6,295 nt of DNA, from NCBI GenBank assembly GCA_005788935.1, contig SYAK01000154.1, positions 1 through 6,295 on the forward strand, read 5' to 3'. Positions within the stretch are counted from its first letter, which is position 1. The number at the start of each line of letters is the position of its first letter. Below are positions 1-6,145 of the stretch, piece by piece. Origin of the DNA: Pseudomonadota bacterium (GTDB lineage Bacteria; Myxococcota; UBA9042; PHBI01). The notes beneath the pieces are model-generated. The model made no database searches. It was not told the DNA's origin and saw nothing but the letters and a program-made list of their open reading frames with translations. Both the position numbers and the translations under genes were made by a program.

Positions 1-203
1 CCCTCGAGCCCTCCGTCCTGCTGCTTGACGAGCCGACGAGCGCCCTCGACCCCGCGACCCGGGAGGCGTTGAGAGAGCTCATCGCCGGCGTGTCGACGGA
101 CGGCGTGACCATCGTCATCGTGACCCACGAGCCCGCCTTCGCGGAGGGCCTCGCCTCGCGCCGCGTGACCCTCTCGGATGGCCTCCTGCGCGCCTCCGAC
201 TGA
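1..203 (+). CDS. ABC transporter ATP-binding protein, C-terminal end (partial)
   Basis: The plus-strand frame beginning at base 3 runs open from the window edge to TGA at 201-203 and encodes 66 residues. It contains a Walker B followed by the D-loop ([12 protein letters not shown]), where the Glu after the Asp is the catalytic base, and about 30 residues later the switch/H-loop histidine in IVIVTHEP. These are the standard C-terminal landmarks of an ABC nucleotide-binding domain, which hydrolyses ATP to drive transport across the inner membrane. Walker A and the LSGGQ signature lie upstream, outside the window. The protein stops soon after the H-loop, so it is a single-domain ATPase with no C-terminal extension. 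The substrate cannot be told from this fragment. The gene converges on the LRR gene that ends at 267. Confidence 0.93.
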   Translation, partial: LEPSVLLLDEPTSALDPATREALRELIAGVSTDGVTIVIVTHEPAFAEGLASRRVTLSDGLLRASD

Positions 204-204
204 A

Positions 205-226
205 CAGCGCGCCTCGAGCGGCGCTG
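205..226. terminator. Imperfect palindrome between convergent genes, possible bidirectional terminator
   Basis: CAGCGC (205-210) and GCGCTG (221-226) are exact reverse complements, separated by a 10-base loop with CTCGAG at its centre. The palindrome starts two bases after the ABC gene's stop codon and lies in the 63-base gap between two convergent genes, where a shared terminator is expected. A second short dyad, GGCC-GGC-GGCC, lies at 246-256. Neither is followed by a T-run on either strand, so intrinsic termination is only suggested by position and symmetry. In DNA this GC-rich, six-base stems arise easily by chance. Confidence 0.3.
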
Positions 227-266
227 AACGCCACCGCCGCGCGCTGGCCGGCGGCCTCGCCATGCC

Positions 267-3050
267 TCATGTCTGCATCGACGTCGCTTCGCCACCCGCC
301 CGCCAGTCATGAGGCAGCACCTGCGCCCCGAGGGCCTCGAGCTCGCGCACGAGCCCCTCCAGCGCGGTGATCGGCAGGTCCTCGCCAATCTTCACGGGTA
401 CGGCCGCGATGAACTCCTCGGCCTCGGCCTCGGTGATTTCGAGTGCCTGCTTAAGGCAGTCGATGGTGTCCTCATCGATGCAGCCCGGGTGCAGCAGCGT
501 CACCGTGGCGGGCTCATGGACTTGGGCCTCGACGCCGAGCGCCTGCAGCTCACCCACCAGCTGCTCGGCGATGTCGCGCGGCAGCGTCTCATCGAGCGTC
601 ACCGGGCCATGACCGATCGCGAGCGCCTGCGCCCGACCGAGCGCGAACACCTCGCGAACGAGGCGGAGGCACGGGTCGCGATGCGCCCCTGTGTCCCCGA
701 TGGTGACAAGCATCGGAGGCTCGCTCTCGGCGTACTGCTCCGCGAGCTGCTCGGAGAAGGACGAGACCACGAAGGACAGAAGCTGGTCACGCAGCCCCGC
801 GAGCGCCGCCTCCGGGACCTCCGTCAGATGGAGCCCGAGCAACCTGAGCCACGGAAGATCCAGCAACGGCGAGATGTCCGAGAGCGACACGCAACGAGTC
901 AGCATGACGGACCTGAGCGCCGCGAGCCCCGTCAGAGGACGGAGGTCCGTCAGGCGTGACGCCCCTTCGAGCGACAGACCGCGGAGAGAACGCATCGACG
1001 CGAGCGACCCAAGGTCGACCACGCGCCCTGCGTTCCCGAGCTCGAGGTACTGCAACTCGAGAAGCCCCGCGAGCGGGCTCAGATCGCCGCAGCCGGTGAC
1101 GCCTCCGATCTCGAGGCGGGACAGCATCGTCGCCTCTCTCAAGGGCCCCAGGTCCGAGATCGCCGTCCCGTGTGGAATCTCCAGCTCACGCAGCCCCGGG
1201 AGCGGCACAAGGCCAGCAACACCAGCCCAGACCGTGAGGCTCCGCAGTGACGCGTGGCCAGAGAGGCCCGCCAGGTCCCATGGCCGCGACCCGCCATCCA
1301 GGAGCAGCCTACGAAGCCCGCCGTGTCCCGCGAGCGCCTCCAGACCCGGTGGCGCCGCGTCGCTCGGCCACGTCAGCTCGAGCGCGGAGAGCCTCGGCGA
1401 GACCGCCAGCAACCCGAGCTCGAAGGGACCCTCGAGCTCGAGCCTGCGGAGCGCCGGCGCCTCGATGAGGGTCCCGGCGTAAAGGCCACCCTCCGTGTCG
1501 GCCGCCACCCGCCCGATCAGCTCGGTCAGCTCCCGATGCGCGCGCAGGTCGGGCAGCATGACCCCCGACGGAAGACCCAACAGCGCGAGCTGCCGCAAGC
1601 TGGTGAGCGCCCCGAGCGACCTGAGGTCGGTCAGCTGGTCCAGCTCGGGCCCGAGCCGCAGCTGCCGCAGCCCTCGCAGGTCCGCGAGCCGGTCGATGAC
1701 ACAGAGCTTCGGCATATAGCACAGTCTGAGGTCCGAGAGCGCGGTCAGCTTGGCGAGGGGGCCCAGATCGCTCAGCGATCCGCAGACGCCGAGCGAGAGC
1801 TGACGCAGCTCCGTCAAGCCTCCCGGCTCGGGCGGCGACCCGCCAAAGAGTCTCCCGAGCCAGCCGACGAGGCCGCGCGATGGCTCGCGTGGCGTAAGCG
1901 GCGAGAGGTCGACGAGCCTCGGACAGGCACAGAAGGTCAGCGCGCGCAGCCGCGTCAGCGCGCGCAGCGGCTCGAGGTCCGAGAAGGCCCCGCCGAGGCT
2001 CAGCGCACCGAGGTTGGTGAGTCCTCGGAGCGGCCCGAGATCGACGAGATGCTCGGCCCCGTCGAGTTGCAGATAGCGCAGCCCCCCGAGGCCTCTCAGC
2101 CCCGAGAGATCGGCGAGCGCGTCGCACTTCCTGAGCTCGAGGATCTCGAGGCGCTTCAGCTCCGCGAGCGCTGAGAGGTCGCTCACGCGGCGGTTCGAGC
2201 CGACCCGGAGCCGCCGCAGGTCCCGGAGGTGCGCGATGGGCGCATGCCCGGTGTCGAGGTTGGGCAACGCCAGGGACTCCAGCTTGCCGAGCCGCCCGAG
2301 CCAGCCGAGGTCGCTCACCTGCGTCGCGCCGAGATCGAGGTGGACGAGCGCCTGCAGCGATCCGAGCAGAGCACTTTCCTCAATCTTGCCATCCGATCTT
2401 GGCAATACGAGGTGCGTCAGGCGGGCAAACCGACGCAACGCGCTGTGTGGCCACAGTCCATAGACGTCGCGCAGGTCGAGGTGGGTCAGGTTCGGCAGCG
2501 CCGCGAGCGCCGTGAAGTCAGCCTCGCTCAATACGGTGGCCGTGACGCTGACCGAGCGCAGCGCGCGTGGCTCGCATCCACGCAGCTGCTCCGCGATGGG
2601 AGCCCACTCGGAGAGCTCGACGTGCACCACCTCGCGCGACCAGTCGCCCGGGCCCGCGACGCCGGTCACGACCTTCAGCACCCCCATGCCGAAGACGGAC
2701 AACAAGTGCTGTCCGGGGCCCTCGGCCTCGAGCGAGAGCGCGCCCGCCGGGATGAGCGACGCGTCGCAGCGGGTTTGGCAACTCACGGCGTCGGCGTGCT
2801 GCCCGGGGTCCATGTAGCCGACGCCGATGCACGTCGCGCGCCCGGAGAACTCCCCGCCACGCCAGCCGTCCTCGTCGACCTCGAGGATGACATGCAACTC
2901 CCCGAGGTCGTCCTCGACCACGACCACCGCCACCTGGCCCGGTGACAGGTCGCGCCGCGGATCCCGAAACCCCTCCTGGGCCCGCTCCTGCCCGGCCTCG
3001 TCGATCGTCCAACGACGCTCGACCCCAGCGAATGGCAACTCGGTCAACAT
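267..3050 (-). CDS. Large leucine-rich-repeat protein with conserved N-terminal domain and tandem L7/L12-CTD-like C-terminal domains (LrrA)
   Basis: This 927-residue protein has no signal peptide or membrane segment and is probably cytoplasmic. Residues 27-160 form an unrecognised domain shared with the upstream paralogue, with motifs EVDEDGWRGGEFSGRA and QTRCDASLIP. Residues 164-756 hold about 25 LRRs of mostly 21-24 residues, with a typical unit LxxLxLxxxxxLxDLxPLxxLxx, interrupted by a 26-residue insert. Residues 780-845 and 848-916 are two copies of a fold resembling the ribosomal protein L7/L12 C-terminal domain. LRRs generally form a curved protein-binding surface, so a scaffold or sensor role is likely, but the partner is unknown. 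The start chosen is the ATG at 3048-3050, seven bases after a strong GAGGAG Shine-Dalgarno. The frame stays open to an ATG at 3114-3116, but that one lies in the putative -10 box. Sure of the gene and the LRRs; function unknown. Confidence 0.92.
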   Translation of the reverse strand: MLTELPFAGVERRWTIDEAGQERAQEGFRDPRRDLSPGQVAVVVVEDDLGELHVILEVDEDGWRGGEFSGRATCIGVGYMDPGQHADAVSCQTRCDASLIPAGALSLEAEGPGQHLLSVFGMGVLKVVTGVAGPGDWSREVVHVELSEWAPIAEQLRGCEPRALRSVSVTATVLSEADFTALAALPNLTHLDLRDVYGLWPHSALRRFARLTHLVLPRSDGKIEESALLGSLQALVHLDLGATQVSDLGWLGRLGKLESLALPNLDTGHAPIAHLRDLRRLRVGSNRRVSDLSALAELKRLEILELRKCDALADLSGLRGLGGLRYLQLDGAEHLVDLGPLRGLTNLGALSLGGAFSDLEPLRALTRLRALTFCACPRLVDLSPLTPREPSRGLVGWLGRLFGGSPPEPGGLTELRQLSLGVCGSLSDLGPLAKLTALSDLRLCYMPKLCVIDRLADLRGLRQLRLGPELDQLTDLRSLGALTSLRQLALLGLPSGVMLPDLRAHRELTELIGRVAADTEGGLYAGTLIEAPALRRLELEGPFELGLLAVSPRLSALELTWPSDAAPPGLEALAGHGGLRRLLLDGGSRPWDLAGLSGHASLRSLTVWAGVAGLVPLPGLRELEIPHGTAISDLGPLREATMLSRLEIGGVTGCGDLSPLAGLLELQYLELGNAGRVVDLGSLASMRSLRGLSLEGASRLTDLRPLTGLAALRSVMLTRCVSLSDISPLLDLPWLRLLGLHLTEVPEAALAGLRDQLLSFVVSSFSEQLAEQYAESEPPMLVTIGDTGAHRDPCLRLVREVFALGRAQALAIGHGPVTLDETLPRDIAEQLVGELQALGVEAQVHEPATVTLLHPGCIDEDTIDCLKQALEITEAEAEEFIAAVPVKIGEDLPITALEGLVRELEALGAQVLPHDWRAGGEATSMQT
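303..509 (-). other. Second L7/L12-CTD-like domain of LrrA (residues 848-916)
   Basis: Reading from ATVTLLHPG to LGAQVLPHDW, this segment aligns with the C-terminal domain of bacterial ribosomal protein L7/L12 (beta-alpha-alpha-beta-alpha-beta, ClpS-like) with at most one gap. It has a hydrophobic first strand (VTLL), a first helix (TIDCLKQAL), a second helix (EAEAEEFIAAVP), a VKIGEDLP strand region, a third helix (ALEGLVRELEALGA) and a last strand (QVLP). The lysines that make the L7/L12 version basic and factor-binding are mostly absent; this copy is acidic. It is therefore a structural relative and probably not a ribosomal stalk component. The call rests on a recalled family pattern, not a profile search. 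Confidence 0.6.
516..713 (-). other. First L7/L12-CTD-like domain of LrrA (residues 780-845)
   Basis: The segment from MLVTIGDTGAHR to LGVEAQVH matches the L7/L12 C-terminal pattern nearly gap-free. It has strand VTIG, a GA turn, helix PCLRLVREVFALG (against IKAVRGATGLG in L7/L12), helix RAQALAIGHGP, then VTLDETLPRDIAEQLVGELQ and ALGVEAQV in the place of [22 protein letters not shown]. It also aligns with the domain that follows it, sharing the spacing of PV...LP...LV.EL.ALG, so the two look like an internal duplication. A five-residue linker separates them. A short helical stretch rich in Ser, Glu and Gln (about residues 757-775) joins this copy to the LRR block. Confidence 0.6.
783..2561 (-). 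repeat. Leucine-rich-repeat block of LrrA, about 25 units
   Basis: At the protein level (residues 164-756) this is an uninterrupted series of units starting LxxLxL, for example LRYLQLDGAEHLVDLGPLRGLTN. The strongest units carry the DLxPL motif familiar from internalin-type and other bacterial LRR proteins. Unit length varies from 18 to 26 residues. Irregular units, including the VWAG...VPLPG one, sit at the same positions in the paralogue. A 26-residue insert follows the tenth unit. The unit count is by eye and may be off by one at either end. Confidence 0.88.
1818..1895 (-). other. Conserved 26-residue insert between LRR units 10 and 11 of LrrA
   Basis: After DLSPL the repeat pattern is broken by 26 residues that begin TPREPSRG, contain GWLGRLFGG and end PEPGG, after which LTELRQLSL resumes the LRR register. 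LrrB has an insert of exactly the same length at the same place (4397-4474) with the pattern PRxPxRGxxxWxGRLFG...GG. The middle is a short amphipathic or hydrophobic stretch with Trp and Phe, flanked by proline and glycine linkers. It probably forms a loop or short helix projecting from the LRR solenoid. No known motif is recognised. Confidence 0.7.
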
Positions 3051-3057
3051 CGTGCAT

Positions 3058-3063
3058 CTCCTC
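3058..3063 (-). promoter_or_regulatory. Ribosome binding site deciding the LrrA start
   Basis: On the minus strand GAGGAG lies seven bases before the ATG at 3048-3050, a near-ideal Shine-Dalgarno and spacing. The alternative in-frame ATG at 3116 lacks such a site. A second ATG inside this region (AGATGC) is in another frame. Confidence 0.75.
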
Positions 3064-3066
3064 GAG

Positions 3067-3086
3067 CGTTGTCCCGAAGGACGACA
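3067..3086 (-). promoter_or_regulatory. UUCG-tetraloop hairpin in the LrrA leader
   Basis: On the minus strand GTCC-TTCG-GGAC (3071-3082) folds into a 4-bp stem closed by C-G around a UUCG loop, the unusually stable C(UUCG)G tetraloop. After one C-A mismatch the stem continues with U-A, G-C and U-G pairs out to 3067 and 3086. It ends three bases before the Shine-Dalgarno, so it leaves the ribosome site free but close. It could set leader stability or initiation rate. The structure is read from sequence; the role is inference. Confidence 0.4.
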
Positions 3087-3113
3087 GTTCAAAATCTGGA
3101 ACGACACATTCGT

Positions 3114-3141
3114 CATATATCATTCATGTTTATAAAATCAA
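3114..3141 (-). promoter_or_regulatory. Candidate sigma70-type promoter for LrrA
   Basis: An AT-rich island in otherwise very GC-rich DNA holds TTGATT (3136-3141, four of six to TTGACA), a 16-base spacer and TATATG (3114-3119, four of six to TATAAT) on the minus strand. Transcription would begin near 3107 and give a leader of about 57 bases containing the UUCG hairpin and the Shine-Dalgarno. It implies that LrrA has its own promoter instead of depending on read-through from LrrB, 209 bases upstream. Confidence 0.45.
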
Positions 3142-3144
3142 CCA

Positions 3145-3192
3145 CGCTTGCGGTGGCCTCGCGTTCATACTGTCCGGTGGACGCCGCAAGCG
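3145..3192. repeat. 9-bp inverted repeat in the LrrB-LrrA intergenic region
   Basis: CGCTTGCGG (3145-3153) and CCGCAAGCG (3184-3192) are perfect reverse complements with 30 bases between them. The spacer contains a smaller dyad, GTCC-GGT-GGAC (3172-3182). Read on the minus strand, the arm nearer LrrA is followed by TGGTTGATTTT, so it could act as a weak terminator for LrrB or as an operator just upstream of the LrrA promoter. The long loop argues against a classic intrinsic terminator. Confidence 0.4.
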
Positions 3193-3259
3193 GGCCATCT
3201 CGGACAGCGTGGATGTGGCGTTCGAGCTGAACCTCGGACGTTGTCCGGGACAGCCTCCC

Positions 3260-5569
3260 TCACGCGAGCGCGACTCGACGGCTCAAGGCGCCGAGGAGAC
3301 GACCGCGGACCCGTGTCAGCTCGGGACTGACGAGGGCCTTCGCGACCTCGCTGTCGGCCAGAAGCGTCTCGAGGTCGATGTTCTCCCAGCGGGTCTCGTC
3401 GAGCGTCAGGGACCGCAGGTTCCCGAGCGACCGCAGCGGCGTCAGGTCATCCACGGCCCTGCAGCGGGCGAGGTCGAACGACACGAGCGCGCGCAGCGAC
3501 CCCACAGGCCTCAGGTCCTGAAGGCGGGAGGCGCCTGCGAGGCCGAGCGAGCACAGGCCTCGCAGGGACGCGAGCGGTCCGAGGTCCACGAGACGTTCGG
3601 CGCCGCTGAGGTCGAGGTTCCGGAGCTCTGATGCACCCGCGAGCGGCGACAGGTCCGAGCAGCCGCGCGCATGGCAGAGCCAGAGCGACTCGAGCAGTGG
3701 CGCCTCGCGCAGCGGCCCCAGATCGCTCAGCCTGTCGGCCTGCTCGACCATGAGGTCGCGGAGCCGAGGCAGCACGGGGAGCGTCGCCGCACGGCCCCAG
3801 ACCGCCAGCACCTGCAACCGACTGCAGCGGTTCAACGCGCCAAGGTCCCAGAGACCGCCTCGCCCCACGAGCGTCAACATTCCCAGGCGTTCCGCCCGGG
3901 CCACAGGGCGCAGCGACGGCGGCTCGAGCGCGTCTGGCCACTGCAGCACGAGCGTGGAGAGCGCCCTCAGGCTCCCGACGTGCTCGAGGTCGACCGGGCC
4001 CGAGAGCGCGAGCTGCAGGGACCGCAGTCGCGGCGCGTCTCCGAGGGGCCGCAGGTCGAAGGCTCGGCCCTCGATGACCTGCCCGCGGTAGACGAGCGCG
4101 CTCAGCTCGGGGGCCTGCGTCAGGTTCGGCAAGGCGGCCCGCGGCCCGAGCCCTTCAAGGGTCAGGTGACGCAGCGCTGGCAGCGCCTCGGGCGGCGCGA
4201 GGTCGGTGAGTCGCCCGAACCCCGCGCCGCGCAGCGAGAGACGGTGGAGTCCGCGCATCGCGCCGAGCCACGCGACGGTTGTCACCTCACCGAGGTCCGC
4301 GAGCTCGAGGTCAACGAGGTGGTCCAGCTTCCCGAGGGGCGAGAGCTCGCGAAGCTTCCGACAACCTCGGAGCGCGAGCGAGCGCAGCCCGGTAAGCCCT
4401 CCCGACCCGGGAGCTAGACGACCGAAGAGACGCCCGACCCACGGTCCGAAGCCCCGAGGGGGGTCGCGCGGGGCGAGCGGCGACAGGTCCTCGAGGTGGT
4501 CGCAGCCGACGAGCGCGAGGGACCGCAACTGAGGCAGTCGGCCAATCGGCCCGAGGTCGGCAAAAGCACCGCCAAGCGTCAGGTCGTCGAGGCTCGTCAG
4601 CTGCGCGAGCGGCGCGAGGTCGATGACACGCGCGCAGCCCGCGAGCGTGAGAGAGCGGAGTGAAGTCAGGGCCGCGAGCGGCGACAGCCCTTCGAGGTCG
4701 CCGAGCCCCTCGAGTTCGAGTGCCGTCAGCGACGAGTGGCCTGCGAGGCCTACGAGGCTTCGCATTCCCGGGCACGAGCCGACGCGGAGCACACGAAGGC
4801 GGGTGAGCGGCCCGAGCGACACGTCACCCTCCGGGAGCGCCGGTAGCGAGAGACGCTCAAGCGCTTCGAGTCGTGATATGACGCCGGGGTCGAGGAGGTC
4901 GGTCGAGGCGGCGTCGAGGTGCACGAGGCCGGTCAGCGCGGCGAGCGGCGCCCCGTCGACCCGCCCTCGCGACCGGCGTGGCAACGTCAGGTGCGTGAGC
5001 CCAGAGAGCCTCGCGACAGCGTCCAGGGGCAGCCCGTCTCGCGCGAGAGAGAGGTCGAGGTGGGTCAGTCGGGTCAGCTGCGAAAGCCCAACAACATCGG
5101 CCTCGCACAAACCAGGACCGCTGATGGCGACCGAGCGCAGGCCACGCAGGTCGCAGCCTTCGAGCTGGGCGTCGAGAGGGGCGAGGGTCGTCAGGCCGAC
5201 GTGGACAAGCCCGCCGGCCCAGTCATCGCGACGCGCTGGTCGGGAGAAGAGCTTCGCAACCCCGAGGCCGAAGACGGACACCAGGTGCAGCCCGGGAGCC
5301 TCCGCCTCCATCGACAGCGGCCCGCTCGGAACGAGGCCAGCGTCACAGCGGCTCTGCCAGACGGCCTCCGAGAGCGGCTGACCGGCCCGCAGATGCCCCA
5401 CGATGAGGCTCGACGCACGCCCGGAGAACTCGCCCGCGCGCCATCCGTCTTCATCGACCTCGACGAGTTGGTGGAGCACGCCGCGCTCATCTTCCACGAG
5501 CACCACCGTCGCGTGCCCTCGCATCAATTGCCGAAGCGGGTCCCGAAACCCGTCCTGCGCCTGACCCAT
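3260..5569 (-). CDS. Large leucine-rich-repeat protein, paralogue of LrrA with truncated N-terminus (LrrB)
   Basis: This is a 769-residue protein from the ATG at 5567-5569. Residues 7-140 match the unrecognised N-terminal domain of LrrA without gaps (EVDEDGWRAGEFSGRA, QSRCDAGLVPSG). Residues 144-739 hold about 25 LRRs corresponding one for one with those of LrrA, including the 26-residue insert. It ends 30 residues after the last LRR with a basic tail and lacks the L7/L12-like domains. No signal peptide is seen, so a cytoplasmic binding protein is likely. Homology to LrrA begins about at the ATG: the first ~20 residues are missing and the preceding DNA is the end of an IS4 transposase. The frame stays open to TTG at 5615-5617 (17 codons from the transposase overlap), so that start is possible. 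Neither has a good Shine-Dalgarno: GAGGGG touches the ATG with no spacing. Promoter and native start look lost, so expression is doubtful. Confidence 0.85.
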   Translation of the reverse strand: MGQAQDGFRDPLRQLMRGHATVVLVEDERGVLHQLVEVDEDGWRAGEFSGRASSLIVGHLRAGQPLSEAVWQSRCDAGLVPSGPLSMEAEAPGLHLVSVFGLGVAKLFSRPARRDDWAGGLVHVGLTTLAPLDAQLEGCDLRGLRSVAISGPGLCEADVVGLSQLTRLTHLDLSLARDGLPLDAVARLSGLTHLTLPRRSRGRVDGAPLAALTGLVHLDAASTDLLDPGVISRLEALERLSLPALPEGDVSLGPLTRLRVLRVGSCPGMRSLVGLAGHSSLTALELEGLGDLEGLSPLAALTSLRSLTLAGCARVIDLAPLAQLTSLDDLTLGGAFADLGPIGRLPQLRSLALVGCDHLEDLSPLAPRDPPRGFGPWVGRLFGRLAPGSGGLTGLRSLALRGCRKLRELSPLGKLDHLVDLELADLGEVTTVAWLGAMRGLHRLSLRGAGFGRLTDLAPPEALPALRHLTLEGLGPRAALPNLTQAPELSALVYRGQVIEGRAFDLRPLGDAPRLRSLQLALSGPVDLEHVGSLRALSTLVLQWPDALEPPSLRPVARAERLGMLTLVGRGGLWDLGALNRCSRLQVLAVWGRAATLPVLPRLRDLMVEQADRLSDLGPLREAPLLESLWLCHARGCSDLSPLAGASELRNLDLSGAERLVDLGPLASLRGLCSLGLAGASRLQDLRPVGSLRALVSFDLARCRAVDDLTPLRSLGNLRSLTLDETRWENIDLETLLADSEVAKALVSPELTRVRGRLLGALSRRVALA
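3353..5140 (-). repeat. Leucine-rich-repeat block of LrrB, about 25 units
   Basis: Residues 144-739 show the same series of LxxLxL...DLxPLxxL units as LrrA, for example LRNLDLSGAERLVDLGPLASLRG. The block is 596 residues against 593 in LrrA. Odd units fall in the same places: the short VWGR...LPVLPR unit and the WPDALEPP unit both have matching partners. This preserved register points to duplication of the whole gene and not to separate repeat expansion. Confidence 0.87.
4397..4474 (-). other. Conserved 26-residue insert between LRR units 10 and 11 of LrrB
   Basis: The insert starts APRDPPRG, contains PWVGRLFGR and ends PGSGG before the LRR register resumes with LTGLRSLAL. It equals the LrrA insert in length and position and keeps Trp, Gly-Arg-Leu-Phe-Gly and the Pro/Gly flanks, while the linker residues differ. 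Preservation of the core across diverged paralogues suggests selection on it. Confidence 0.7.
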
Positions 5570-5573
5570 CCCC

Positions 5574-6143
5574 TCATATAATTCCGAGGGTCTGCGCAAA
5601 CATCGTTTGAGAAGCAAGCATCTCGCCGAATCGGTTCATGAGCGTCGCGAGACGTTCACTGGGCATGTTTGGTATGAGTTCATACCACATTAGCCCCTGC
5701 CGGAAGACCGAGATAGTCCGGGTCTTGGAGGTGTTGGTCTTGAGGTAGCGGTCGAGGCCGAGGTCCTCGCCGGCGGCACCGAGAAGGGTAAGAAGAGCCT
5801 GCGCCAGGGCGGCGATGAGCATCAATCGGTCGCGTCGCCCGACGTCGCCGACGATGCGCCAGCCGAGGCCCATGCCGAACCTCAAATCCTTTTGGTCACG
5901 GAACATCTCCTCGATGGAGAATCGTCGCCCGTAGATCGTCTTCACCTCGCGTCCGGCGAGCTTCGGGTCGCTCGAGACGATGCACCAGGCGTCCCTCATG
6001 TCCTTCTCGTGGACGCAGACGACGGTCGGAACAGAGACGTTCTGACCTGTGACCTGGGCGTTCCGAAGCACCCTCATCTGGCCCCCGGAACCCAGCCATT
6101 CCGTGGCCTTCCGGGTCTCCCCGCGCGCATCGGTCACGAAGAT
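5574..6143 (-). pseudogene. IS4-family transposase, C-terminal half (5'-truncated)
   Basis: The frame encodes the C-terminal ~190 residues of a DDE transposase. YGRRFSIEEMFRDQK fits the IS4-family Y-(2)-R-(3)-E-(6)-K signature exactly, and its Glu is the third catalytic acidic residue. Further family-like stretches are IFVTDARGETRKATEWL near the front, RRDRLMLIAALAQALLTLLGAA in the middle and the FRQG...WY region before the end. GTG at 6135-6137 is a formal start, but the frame runs open upstream to a TGA at 6225-6227 without resembling a transposase. The first two catalytic aspartates are absent from all three minus-strand frames up to the window edge. Full-length relatives are roughly twice this size, so this copy cannot transpose by itself. 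The stop (TGA, 5574-5576) is four bases before the LrrB ATG, with no room for a terminal inverted repeat. Confidence 0.85.
5574..6143 (-). mobile_element. IS4-family insertion sequence remnant
   Basis: Only the distal half of the transposase gene survives. The left junction is within a few bases of the transposase stop codon, where LrrB homology begins. The right junction is near 6143, where similarity to the family pattern (I-x-VTD-x-RGE) stops and an unrelated proline-rich reading starts. No terminal inverted repeats or target-site duplication are seen at either junction, so the element has been cut down after insertion or carried in by recombination. The right boundary is an estimate from protein resemblance and may be off by tens of bases. 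Confidence 0.65.
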
Positions 6144-6145
6144 TG

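Noticed and set aside
783..2561. CRISPR-like or satellite repeat reading of the LRR DNA
   Set aside because: The periodicity of about 63-72 bases is degenerate at the DNA level and explained by the protein LRR; there are no identical direct repeats with unique spacers.
309..2945. Long plus-strand open frames opposite LrrA (309-959, 691-1482, 1254-2174, 2229-2945)
   Set aside because: Their products are rich in Arg, Pro, Ser, Glu and Gln without domain pattern, which is what the antisense of GC-rich Leu/Asp/Glu-coding LRR DNA gives. LrrA has clear repeats and a paralogue, so these are shadows.
2518..3123. Minus-strand 201-residue frame overlapping the LrrA start
   Set aside because: It overlaps LrrA in another frame and becomes a low-complexity Arg/Gly/Ala sequence. 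The corresponding LrrB region does not keep it, and the Shine-Dalgarno fits the LrrA ATG.
3117..3259. Remnant of an L7/L12-like tail downstream of LrrB
   Set aside because: The gap is too short for ~150 codons and no frame shows the helix pattern of the LrrA tail, so loss of the tail leaves no visible trace here.
3671..5581. Plus-strand frames opposite LrrB (3671-4417, 4623-5381, 4919-5581)
   Set aside because: They show the same Arg/Glu/Gln-rich antisense composition as opposite LrrA, with no domain features and no start sites with convincing ribosome binding sites.
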